A program made the translations under genes and the position numbers. Below are positions 1 through 6,614 of a DNA stretch of 7,892 nt, piece by piece (positions within the stretch are counted from its first letter, which is position 1; each line of letters begins with the position of its first letter). This DNA is from Bacteroidales bacterium. Its GTDB lineage: Bacteria; Bacteroidota; Bacteroidia; Bacteroidales; UBA932. The notes under the pieces are model-generated. The model had not been told where the DNA came from and did not search any database. It saw nothing but the letters and a program-made list of their open reading frames with translations. The stretch is taken from contig JAILAO010000103.1 in NCBI GenBank assembly GCA_024681565.1, positions 1 through 7,892 on the forward strand, in the 5' to 3' direction.

Positions 1-82
1 GGTGAAGATGGGAACTGCCGGCTCCCCCGTGTCCGGAGGCGCAGTAGATCTTGACGTAGTCGATGAAGTTGCTGTCTGGCAT
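1..82 (-). CDS. obg: GTPase Obg (CgtA), N-terminal fragment cut by the window edge
   Basis: The reverse strand from 82 reads MPDSNFIDYVKIYCASGHGG followed by AGSSHLH, then leaves the window after 27 codons. This is the start of the glycine-rich Obg fold. Bacteroidales Obg proteins, from memory, begin almost identically with SNFIDYVKIYC and a Gly-rich run. Obg is a ribosome-associated GTPase involved in large-subunit assembly and stress control; the GTPase domain lies outside the window. The ATG at 82 fits the family N-terminus. One small oddity is Ala and His at positions where I recall Arg and Lys (CRSGKGG-like). The gene lies 68 nt downstream of the esterase on the same strand and has a -7-like element of its own. 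Identification rests on few residues, but they are distinctive. Confidence 0.88.
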   Translation of the reverse strand, partial: MPDSNFIDYVKIYCASGHGGAGSSHLH

Positions 83-150
83 AATCTGGCTCTTTTATCT
101 GCGTTTCCGGCGCAAAGTTAAGGAAATTTATGCGAATCTCCGCCCCGGTC
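83..150 (-). promoter_or_regulatory. Gap before obg with a Bacteroidetes-type -7 element
   Basis: This gap separates the esterase stop from the obg start. Read on the minus strand it contains TAACTTTG at 120-113, an exact match to the Bacteroidetes -7 consensus TAnnTTTG. It would place a transcript start near 106 and give a leader of about 25 nt. No TTTG-like -33 element is visible at the usual spacing. No convincing terminator separates the esterase from obg, only a 4-bp stem (TGCG/CGCA) inside the putative leader. obg may therefore be transcribed both from here and by read-through. Confidence 0.45.
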
Positions 151-1581
151 TCAGTTGGCCCTGGGCAAGGGACTTCCCATGGAGGAGGCATCCTGTGAGC
201 CGTCTTCGCTCAGGCGGAAAACCATGAATTCCGGCGCGGCGGCGGTGTAGGCCTGCCATCCCTGGCCGGGATTACCCGTCTTGGCAAAGCCGGTCCAGCA
301 GCTGACGACGTGTTCCGCCAGCGTCCAGTCCGCTTCCGTGAAGGGCCGGTCTCCGCGGTCGAGCGACTTGAACATGTACCAGAGTTCGGAGGAATGGAAC
401 GCACCTTTCATATCGTGCGAACCCGCTTCGTCATCCGGCAGGGCATGAGCGAACTGGTATGCATATACCGGGGTGCCGGCCGTGTTGCGGAGCTTGCAGA
501 AAAGCCGTATCCCTTCTTCCGGAGCGCCCATGTCGTCACGCGTATAGCCGATCATGTAGGGGATGTTCTTGATATGTCCTTCCCGGGCGGCCGCATCAAA
601 GCTTTCCGTCGATACGTAACCGTCGATGACGGGAGCTGTGGCCAGGCGGACGCGTTTGCCGGTTTCGGCTTCATAGCGGGCTGCCAGGGAAGATAATTCC
701 TCCATGGAAGCGGCGCGCATCTTTTCCAGCGTGTCGTATCCGGCCCAGTCGAAGACTTCTTTGTAGGCGTTGCCGGAGAGTACCATCGGCGAGAGGCCGG
801 GATCCGGAATCCCGCCGGGACGTACGTTCACGCCTCCCCCGCTCTGGATGATGGCTTTCTTGATCAGGTCATCGGTGAGCGGTGAACTGACGAGCGTCTT
901 GACGCTGCCGGCTCCGGCGCTTTGCCCGAGGATGGTGATATTGTCGGGGTCACCGCCGAAGGCGGCGATATTGGCGTGGATCCATTTGAGCGCAGCGATC
1001 TGGTCGAGGATGCCGTAGTTGCCGGAGACATGGTGCGGGCTCTCCTCTGCCAGGAGCGGATGGTTCATGAACCCGAAGATGCCGAGCCGGTAGTTGACCG
1101 TGACGAGGACGACGCCTTTCTCTGCCCAGACCTTGCCGTCGAACTCGGGCTCATAGCCCCAGCCGCCGGTGTAGGCTCCTCCGTGGATCCACATGGCGAC
1201 GGGAAGTTTCGCTCCGGGTTTCCCCGGAGCCGGGGTCCAGACATTCAGATAGAGGCAGTCCTCGCTGAATTCGGGATCCTCCCAGTAGAATTCGCTGGTC
1301 CAGGGGTTGCTCGCGTCGTGCGGACGCTGCATGGCTCCGGGACCGAAGGTATCGGCGACCCGGACGCCTTCCCATGGCACGACGGGCTGGGGCTCCTTCC
1401 AGCGAAGGTCCCCCACGGGCGGGGCCGCGAACGGGATCCCCTTGTAAATATAGACGTCCTTGATGGAGGACTCTACGCCTTGGATCCTGCCTCCTTCGAT
1501 TTCCAGGACAGGATTGACCGGGCTGCAACCCGCCAGCGTGGCGGCCAGGAGGAGGGTCGCGAAAATAGATTCGATGCGCAT
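151..1581 (-). CDS. Type-B carboxylesterase, predicted lipoprotein
   Basis: An alpha/beta-hydrolase of 476 aa that hydrolyses carboxylic esters; the natural substrate is not evident. Residues 1-19 form a lipoprotein signal peptide with lipobox LAGC (Cys19). The type-B signature EDCLYLNVWTP is at 107-117, the oxyanion-hole motif HGGAYTGG at 133-140, and the nucleophile elbow GQSAG at 219-223 (Ser221). The likely catalytic His is His396 in GAFHSSEL, and the likely acid is Asp350 (or 349) in GYTRDDMG, where many type-B esterases use Glu. The residues after Cys19 (SPVNP) are not acidic, so the Bacteroidetes lipoprotein surface-export signal appears absent. I infer attachment on the periplasmic side. 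It starts 3 nt after the antiporter stop, so it is probably co-transcribed with it. Eukaryotic cholinesterases and bacterial para-nitrobenzyl esterases share the fold; the exact activity is unknown. Confidence 0.9.
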   Translation of the reverse strand: MRIESIFATLLLAATLAGCSPVNPVLEIEGGRIQGVESSIKDVYIYKGIPFAAPPVGDLRWKEPQPVVPWEGVRVADTFGPGAMQRPHDASNPWTSEFYWEDPEFSEDCLYLNVWTPAPGKPGAKLPVAMWIHGGAYTGGWGYEPEFDGKVWAEKGVVLVTVNYRLGIFGFMNHPLLAEESPHHVSGNYGILDQIAALKWIHANIAAFGGDPDNITILGQSAGAGSVKTLVSSPLTDDLIKKAIIQSGGGVNVRPGGIPDPGLSPMVLSGNAYKEVFDWAGYDTLEKMRAASMEELSSLAARYEAETGKRVRLATAPVIDGYVSTESFDAAAREGHIKNIPYMIGYTRDDMGAPEEGIRLFCKLRNTAGTPVYAYQFAHALPDDEAGSHDMKGAFHSSELWYMFKSLDRGDRPFTEADWTLAEHVVSCWTGFAKTGNPGQGWQAYTAAAPEFMVFRLSEDGSQDASSMGSPLPRAN

Positions 1582-1584
1582 ACT

Positions 1585-3027
1585 TTATTGGTTTTTCTTG
1601 TAAATCTTATAGCCCAGGGCGGCGATGGTGATGCTCATCAACGGGGAGATCCAGTTGAAAAAGCAGTAAGGCAGATAAGCAAGGGTCGGGACATGCAGGA
1701 TGGTGGATTGCGTCATGCCGCAGCTGCTCCAGGGAAAGAGCGGAGAGGTGACGGTAGCGGAGTCCTCGACGCTGCGGCTGAGCAGCCGGCGTTCATACCC
1801 TTCCTTGTCGAATGTATCGCGGAAGATGTCCGATGTCAGGATAATGGACAGATACTGGTCGGAGACGATGCCGTTGAAGACCGTTCCGGTGAATACGGTC
1901 GAGGCGACGAGTCCGAAACGGCGTCTGGCGAGCGGGAGGATGATGCGGGAGATCTCCCGGAGCATGCCGCTGGCACGCATGCAGCCGCCGAAACACATGC
2001 CGCAGATGATCAGGTAGATGGTGTTGAGCATTCCCAGCATGCCCCGGGTGGAGACCAGGGAATCCACCTCCGGGTTGCCGGTGGCGATCGTGACGGAATT
2101 GTAGACGGATTCTACCGTTCCGGCAAAGAAGATCTTGGCGCGGGATCCCTGGACGACCTTTTCTCCGATGCCTGCGACCAGCTCCGGCTGGAAAAAGAGG
2201 GCGAACAGCGAAGCCAGGACCGTGGAGATGGCCAGTACGATCAGGGCCGGCCGCCGCCGGGCGATGAGCCAGGCCGTCACCAGCGGAACGATCATCAGCC
2301 AGGGAGAGAGGTTGAACGTGCGGTCCAGCGCCTGGCCGTACATCTCGACCTGGGCGGCCGGCACACCTTCGTGGGAGAGCCCCAGGATGGTGAAAACGAT
2401 GAGCGTGATGACGATGGACGGCACCGTGGTGATCATCAGGTAACGGATGTGGGAAAAGAGCGGCACCCGGTTGATGGACGAAGCCATGACGGTCGTGTCG
2501 GACAGGGGCGAGATCTTGTCGCCGAAATAGGCACCGGAGATGATGGCACCGGCGATCAGTCCGTCGGAGAATCCCTCCGCTTTGCCGATGCCCATCAGGG
2601 CGACGCCGATCGTGGCGATGGTCGTCCAGGAACTGCCGACCATCACGGATACCAGGGCGCAGATCAGGCAGGCGGACAGCAGGAAGACTTTGGGGGAAAT
2701 GATCTTGAGTCCGTAGTAGATGAAGGTGGGGACGACGCCGCTTACGGTCCACGCCCCGGACAGGGCGCCGATCATCAGCAGGATGACGATGGCGTTCGTG
2801 ACATCGCCCACATTGGAGCGGATGGCATCCTCAAAAGCGCTCCACGGGGTCTTGTACAGCCACATGGACAGCCATACACAGACGCCTGTAGCCACCAGCA
2901 GGGACACCTGCGAGGCGCCCAGGATGGCGTCGCTGCCGAAGATACTGATGTCCGTTGCCAGCAGGACCACCAGCACCGCGACGGGTATCAGGGAGATGAG
3001 TATGGTGCCACGTTTACTGCTATCCAT
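1585..3027 (-). CDS. nhaC: Na+/H+ antiporter, NhaC family
   Basis: A 480-aa polytopic inner-membrane protein, usual length for the family, predicted to exchange cytoplasmic Na+ for external H+. Hydrophobic segments run through most of the chain, starting at residues 8-25 and ending at about 448-475. The NhaC hallmark GDKISPLSDTT is at 169-179, preceded by GSSWTTIATIGVALMGIG at 131-148. A second conserved half follows: NGIVSDQYLSI at 385-395 and SVEDSATVTSPLFPWSSCG at 419-437. The pseudo-repeated halves fit the ion-transporter fold of this family. The start at 3027 gives a short polar N-terminus before the first membrane segment; no Shine-Dalgarno is present. It lies 22 nt after the Na+/phosphate cotransporter and 3 nt before the esterase. 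NhaC relatives include malate/lactate exchangers (MleN), so an organic-acid substrate cannot be excluded. Confidence 0.92.
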   Translation of the reverse strand: MDSSKRGTILISLIPVAVLVVLLATDISIFGSDAILGASQVSLLVATGVCVWLSMWLYKTPWSAFEDAIRSNVGDVTNAIVILLMIGALSGAWTVSGVVPTFIYYGLKIISPKVFLLSACLICALVSVMVGSSWTTIATIGVALMGIGKAEGFSDGLIAGAIISGAYFGDKISPLSDTTVMASSINRVPLFSHIRYLMITTVPSIVITLIVFTILGLSHEGVPAAQVEMYGQALDRTFNLSPWLMIVPLVTAWLIARRRPALIVLAISTVLASLFALFFQPELVAGIGEKVVQGSRAKIFFAGTVESVYNSVTIATGNPEVDSLVSTRGMLGMLNTIYLIICGMCFGGCMRASGMLREISRIILPLARRRFGLVASTVFTGTVFNGIVSDQYLSIILTSDIFRDTFDKEGYERRLLSRSVEDSATVTSPLFPWSSCGMTQSTILHVPTLAYLPYCFFNWISPLMSITIAALGYKIYKKNQ

Positions 3028-3049
3028 TCAGTCGGGTATTGGAAAGGGA

Positions 3050-4765
3050 TCAGATGCCGGAATCCTGCTCCCCGGGAATGTCTGGCGAGTCGTCGAGTTC
3101 CGAGCCGGTCTTTGCCTCCACGACGTTGACCACATAATCTCCGCACTTTTCACATTCCGCCACCAGGTCCATGTAGATGGTGCTGGTAGCAAAACTGTAT
3201 TCGTGGTTGTCCACGGCGTGGATATTCTGGTCGCGCAGCCGGTCACGGCAGAGATTGAGTTCATGTTCGAGCCGGGCGGATTCTTCGGCACTGCCCGTAC
3301 CCTTGAGTACGAGCGCCATCTGTTCCATTCCCTTTTTGAGACGGCCGTAGATTTCTTTCAGGCCGTCTTCCTGGTTCTCCGTGAGCCGGACCTCCTGGGC
3401 CCGCCGGCGTTCCAGCGTCCGGGCCAGGTTGTAGCAGCTGTCGCCGATGCTTTCAAGTTCGCTGATCTCCCGCAGCATGGCACGGATCTTCTGCTTGGTA
3501 TCATCGGAGAGATGGGCGTTGCTGACCTGTCCGAGGTACTTGCCGATCTCATTCTCCATGTTGTCGGAGATCTGTTCGTATTTGGCGATCCGTTCCTTCA
3601 GCTGCTTGAAGCTGTCTGCATCCTGGACCGAGGTGAGTTCCTCGACCATTTCGAACATCCGGATCATCCGGTCGGCAAAGACTTCCGTTTCTTTCTGGGC
3701 CTGGAAGACAGAGATCTCCGGAGTTTTCATGATGCCGCTCTGGATAAACTGGAGACGGAATTCGTCATCGGCAGCCTTGTGGGGGATCAGTTTGCTGACC
3801 AGCTTCTCGATCTGCGGGACAAACCAGATGAGAATCATCGTGTTGGTCACGTTGAACATCGTGTGGAAGGTTGCCAGCACAAAGGTGAGCCGCTCCGGGC
3901 TCTGGATCTCGGCATCAGCATCTACGCCGACGATGCGGCACGCGGTCCGCACGAAGGGATAAAAGACGCACAGTACCCACAATACGCCGAAAACGTTGAA
4001 AACGAGATGGGCCAGGGCGGCCCGTCGGGCCTGTGTATTGGCCGAAAGGGCAGCCAGGTTGGCTGTCAGCGTCGTACCGATATTCTCGCCCATCACCAGG
4101 GCGATGCCCTGATATATATTCAGGACTCCGCTGGTACAGAGAACCATCGTAATGGCCATCAACGCGGCCGAAGACTGTGCAATGCAGGTCAGGATGGTAC
4201 CGATCAGCAAGAACATCAGAATGGTCAGATAACTGCCGCTATCGAACGAAGAGAAGAAGTTGATGATCCGCTCGTTATTTGCCAGATCCATTTCCCGTCC
4301 CGTGGTGCTGAGCGTTCCCAGCGCGAAGAACATGAAGGAGATGCCGAAAAGGAAGTCACCCAGGTAGCGATGTTTCTTGAACTGGATCAGGATGACGGCT
4401 ATGAGGAAAACCGGCCATACCAGATTGGCGATGTTGAAGGAGAATCCGGCCGACATGATCCACGCGGAAAGCGTCGTGCCGATGTTTGCACCCATGATCA
4501 CGGAAATGGCCTGCGCCAGGGTCAGGAGGGCGGCATTGACGAAGGATACCGTCATTACTGTCGTGGCGGCGGATGACTGGACCGACACACAGACCAGCAT
4601 GCCTGTCAGCACACCGGTAAAGCGGTTGGTCGTCATGGCGCCCAGGACATGCCGCAGTTGCGGACCGGCCATCTTCTGGAGCGCTTCGCTCATCACCTTC
4701 ATACCGTACATCAGGAGGGCGATGGAGCCAAGAAGTTTGAAGACAATCAGGAGTGGACTATTCAT
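3050..4765 (-). CDS. Na+/phosphate cotransporter with PhoU-like C-terminal domain
   Basis: A 571-aa inner-membrane transporter of the Na/Pi-cotransporter II family (NptA/YjbB type), predicted to move inorganic phosphate with Na+. The membrane part (about 1-325) holds two inverted repeats, each with the diagnostic QSSA motif (63-66 and 197-200) and a later GxNIGTT motif (GANIGTT 92-98, GENIGTT 226-232). Residues about 350-555 are soluble, helical and PhoU-like, with two ExxxD metal-binding motifs, E438-D442 in ELESIGD and E539-D543 in ECEKCGD. The C-terminal tail is acidic. Length is normal for the two-domain architecture. The start is 8 nt after the nitroreductase stop. Bacterial members have been reported in both uptake and export of phosphate (YjbB), so direction is uncertain. 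The neighbouring Na+ antiporter could maintain the Na+ gradient. Confidence 0.93.
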   Translation of the reverse strand: MNSPLLIVFKLLGSIALLMYGMKVMSEALQKMAGPQLRHVLGAMTTNRFTGVLTGMLVCVSVQSSAATTVMTVSFVNAALLTLAQAISVIMGANIGTTLSAWIMSAGFSFNIANLVWPVFLIAVILIQFKKHRYLGDFLFGISFMFFALGTLSTTGREMDLANNERIINFFSSFDSGSYLTILMFLLIGTILTCIAQSSAALMAITMVLCTSGVLNIYQGIALVMGENIGTTLTANLAALSANTQARRAALAHLVFNVFGVLWVLCVFYPFVRTACRIVGVDADAEIQSPERLTFVLATFHTMFNVTNTMILIWFVPQIEKLVSKLIPHKAADDEFRLQFIQSGIMKTPEISVFQAQKETEVFADRMIRMFEMVEELTSVQDADSFKQLKERIAKYEQISDNMENEIGKYLGQVSNAHLSDDTKQKIRAMLREISELESIGDSCYNLARTLERRRAQEVRLTENQEDGLKEIYGRLKKGMEQMALVLKGTGSAEESARLEHELNLCRDRLRDQNIHAVDNHEYSFATSTIYMDLVAECEKCGDYVVNVVEAKTGSELDDSPDIPGEQDSGI

Positions 4766-4773
4766 GGAATGGG

Positions 4774-5412
4774 CTAGATGGTGAGGTCCCCGGCCGTCAG
4801 TTTGGGTACATAATGCACACCGTCACGCCGGTAATATGCCAGTCCTTCGCCTTCGTGGACCGGGACGAGTTCAATTTTTTCGGCCGGTTTGCCGATGGCC
4901 AGTACGGCCAGGGGTTCATAAGGCAGGTTCAGGGCCTCGCGGACCTCCTCCCGGTCGAAATTGCGGATGATCAGACCGCCCAGGCCCATCTCCACGGCTT
5001 TGAGCAGCATGCTCTGCAGGGAGATGCCCAGGTCGATGTCGATGCCGGGATTCTCCGGGACCGTCGAACACACGATGATGAACGCTTCCGGTTCTGTGCC
5101 GGGGAACGGCAGGTGCAGTTCGGGCAATCCCCTGCCCATCCGGATGTGTGCGTTGACCCTGTCCGCTTCCGGGCCTTTTACGACCGGGCGGAAGCGCAGT
5201 CGCTGCAGGTTGATGCTGGAGGCTACCTTGGGATTGACGGCGATCATCGCATCCAGTTGGCGCCGATGTACTACGTACTGCTTATCGTAGCCCCGGAAAC
5301 TGCGGTTGTGCAGCAGGAGCGTATCCAGCCCCGGACGTCCGTGCGCGGCCTTGTGGCCGCCGTCCCGTCCGAACACTTCTTCGTAGCGTTTCTCCAGGTA
5401 GTTGTCTGCCAT
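4774..5412 (-). CDS. Nitroreductase-family FMN protein
   Basis: A 212-aa cytoplasmic protein, typical length for single-domain nitroreductases, which bind FMN and use NAD(P)H to reduce nitro groups, quinones or other electron acceptors. NRSFRGYDK at 36-44 is the usual N-terminal FMN-phosphate-binding Arg-Ser segment. VASSINLQ at 63-70 sits where the family has its Asn-containing flavin motif. DIDLGISLQSMLLKAVEMGLGG at 125-146 is the long dimer-interface helix and Gly turn, and LPYEPLAVLAIGKP at 163-176 is the conserved C-terminal strand. The ATG abuts the hpt-adk stop directly (TAG then ATG, no spacer), suggesting translational coupling. I recall closely similar Bacteroidales proteins ending in HYVPKL, as here. 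The substrate is unknown and no link to purine metabolism is apparent beyond co-transcription. Confidence 0.87.
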   Translation of the reverse strand: MADNYLEKRYEEVFGRDGGHKAAHGRPGLDTLLLHNRSFRGYDKQYVVHRRQLDAMIAVNPKVASSINLQRLRFRPVVKGPEADRVNAHIRMGRGLPELHLPFPGTEPEAFIIVCSTVPENPGIDIDLGISLQSMLLKAVEMGLGGLIIRNFDREEVREALNLPYEPLAVLAIGKPAEKIELVPVHEGEGLAYYRRDGVHYVPKLTAGDLTI

Positions 5413-6543
5413 CTATTTGATGCTGTCTACAAGGGAGAGGACGCGGACTCTGTTTTCTTCGATGGAACCCTTGTCGACATCGCCTTCATAGTAGATGCCC
5501 GCCTTTTTGTAATACTCCTTGAGCGGCTCGGTCTGCGCGTGATAGGTGCGGATGCGGTTGGTGATGGTCTCGTCGTTGGCATCGTCGGCGCGGCCTTCGA
5601 TGACGGCACGGCCCTTGATGCGCTGCCGGATGGTATCGTCGGAGATCATCAGGGCGATGACGGCAGTGACGGACTCGCCGCGCTTTTCCAGGATCTTGTC
5701 CAGGTCTGCAGCCTGGGTGAGGTTGCGCGGGAAGCCGTCGAGCAGGAATCCGTTTACGTCCTTGACGTTGTTGAAGACCGATTCGATCATTCCTTCGACA
5801 ACAGAGTCGGGTACGAGGGAACCGGCGTCAATCAGGGACTTGGCCTGGCGGCCGAGCTCCGTACCGGCGGCAATCTCTGCGCGGAGGAGCTCTCCGGTGG
5901 AGATGTGCTTGAGATTGAACTTCTGGGCGATGGCACCTGCGTGGGTGCCTTTTCCGGCACCCGGAGGGCCGAACAGGATGTAATACTTCATCGGATTATC
6001 TATAACGTAAATGTCCTTGATATTTCGGCCGATTTCATTGTAGTCCAGACCGAAACCCACGATAAAATCGTTGGGAATCTCCATTCCGACATAATCCAGC
6101 TTGACGGGCTTGTTGTACACCTCGGGCTTGAGCAGCATCGTGCAGATCTTGACATCGGCCGCTCCTTCCTTGTCGAGGAGCATTTCCTTGAGTGCGACGA
6201 TGGTGTTGCCCGTATCTACGATATCCTCGCAGATGATCACGCGACGGCCGCGGACGCTGGAGGTCAGGCCCATGACATTGAGTACGGTCCCGGTGGACTT
6301 GGTCCCCTGATAGGAAGAAAGCTTGATGGAGATGAGCTGGCAGTTGAATTCCAGGCGCTGGAGGAGTTCGCCGGTGAAAGGGATGGCGCCGTTGAGTACA
6401 CACAGGATGACGGGTACGTCCTTGCAGCCGTGGTAATCTGCATTGATGCGTTCGGCGATGCCGTCGATGGCTTCGATGATGCGGTCGTGCCGGATATAGG
6501 GTTTGAAGGTTTTGTCGTATAAGCGGATTGTTTCCTCCTTCAT
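5413..6543 (-). CDS. hpt-adk: Bifunctional hypoxanthine phosphoribosyltransferase-adenylate kinase fusion
   Basis: One uninterrupted 376-aa frame carries two complete enzymes of nucleotide metabolism. Residues 1-182 are Hpt, which makes IMP or GMP from hypoxanthine or guanine plus PRPP: the LSSYQGTKSTG loop is at 75-85, the PRPP motif VIICEDIVDTGNT at 102-114 (E106, D107), and the base-binding segment VGFGLDYNEIGRN at 162-174. Residues 185-376 are adenylate kinase (AMP + ATP to 2 ADP): P-loop GPPGAGKGT at 192-200, AMP-site STGELLR at 215-221, LLDGFPR at 267-273, and a short-LID form with GRADDANDETI at 317-327. Hpt normally ends at about IYVI, so only Asp-Asn-Pro separates the domains. Met185 (codon 5991-5989) could be a relic adk start, but no ribosome-binding site precedes it. 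The gene heads the minus-strand operon. I believe similar fusions occur in other Bacteroidetes but cannot confirm that here. Confidence 0.95.
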   Translation of the reverse strand: MKEETIRLYDKTFKPYIRHDRIIEAIDGIAERINADYHGCKDVPVILCVLNGAIPFTGELLQRLEFNCQLISIKLSSYQGTKSTGTVLNVMGLTSSVRGRRVIICEDIVDTGNTIVALKEMLLDKEGAADVKICTMLLKPEVYNKPVKLDYVGMEIPNDFIVGFGLDYNEIGRNIKDIYVIDNPMKYYILFGPPGAGKGTHAGAIAQKFNLKHISTGELLRAEIAAGTELGRQAKSLIDAGSLVPDSVVEGMIESVFNNVKDVNGFLLDGFPRNLTQAADLDKILEKRGESVTAVIALMISDDTIRQRIKGRAVIEGRADDANDETITNRIRTYHAQTEPLKEYYKKAGIYYEGDVDKGSIEENRVRVLSLVDSIK

Positions 6544-6614
6544 AATACACTAACTTGATGATTGCACGAATTTACGAAATAATTTTCTAATTTTGGGTAT
6601 AAACTTGATGAACT
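6544..6614. promoter_or_regulatory. Divergent promoter region between hpt-adk and the HHH-barrel gene
   Basis: This 71-nt AT-rich gap must serve both divergent genes and contrasts with the GC-rich coding sequence around it. On the plus strand TAATTTTG at 6588-6595 matches the Bacteroidetes -7 consensus TAnnTTTG and would start a transcript roughly 13 nt before the ATG at 6615. On the minus strand TAAATTCG (6574-6567) matches with one mismatch and could serve hpt-adk. No clear -33 TTTG is seen at the usual spacing on either strand. The gap also holds a 10-bp direct repeat, listed separately. The promoter assignment is pattern-based. Confidence 0.5.
6552..6611. repeat. Direct repeat AACTTGATGA, two copies exactly 50 bp apart
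   Basis: AACTTGATGA occurs at 6552-6561 and again at 6602-6611. The copies lie near the two ends of the divergent promoter gap, 8 nt from the hpt-adk start and 3 nt from the HHH-barrel start. They share orientation and are spaced by about five helical turns. They could be a paired operator or a chance repeat in AT-rich DNA; no known binding site was recognised. Confidence 0.35.

Noticed and set aside
93..120. Possible hairpin in the obg leader (TGCG loop CGCA)
   Set aside because: The stem has only four base pairs with no U-tract, so it is neither a credible terminator nor a recognisable riboswitch.
922..3129. 735-codon open frame on the plus strand, antisense to the esterase and antiporter genes
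   Set aside because: Its product is rich in Asp, Gly, His and Gln without any recognisable domain, and the opposite strand encodes two clear families over the same interval. Long antisense frames are expected opposite GC-rich genes with biased third positions.
2720..4576. 618-codon open frame on the plus strand, antisense to the Na+/phosphate cotransporter
   Set aside because: Low-complexity hydrophilic translation with no family motif; the complementary strand has diagnostic QSSA and GxNIGTT motifs.
5989..5991. Separate adk gene starting at the internal ATG (Met185 of the fusion)
   Set aside because: There is no stop codon between the Hpt and Adk parts and no ribosome-binding or promoter-like sequence just upstream; kept only as a possible secondary start.
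4753..6522. 589-codon open frame on the plus strand, antisense to the nitroreductase and hpt-adk
   Set aside because: It mirrors the reading frame of two well-identified enzymes and shows no motifs of its own; treated as a shadow frame.
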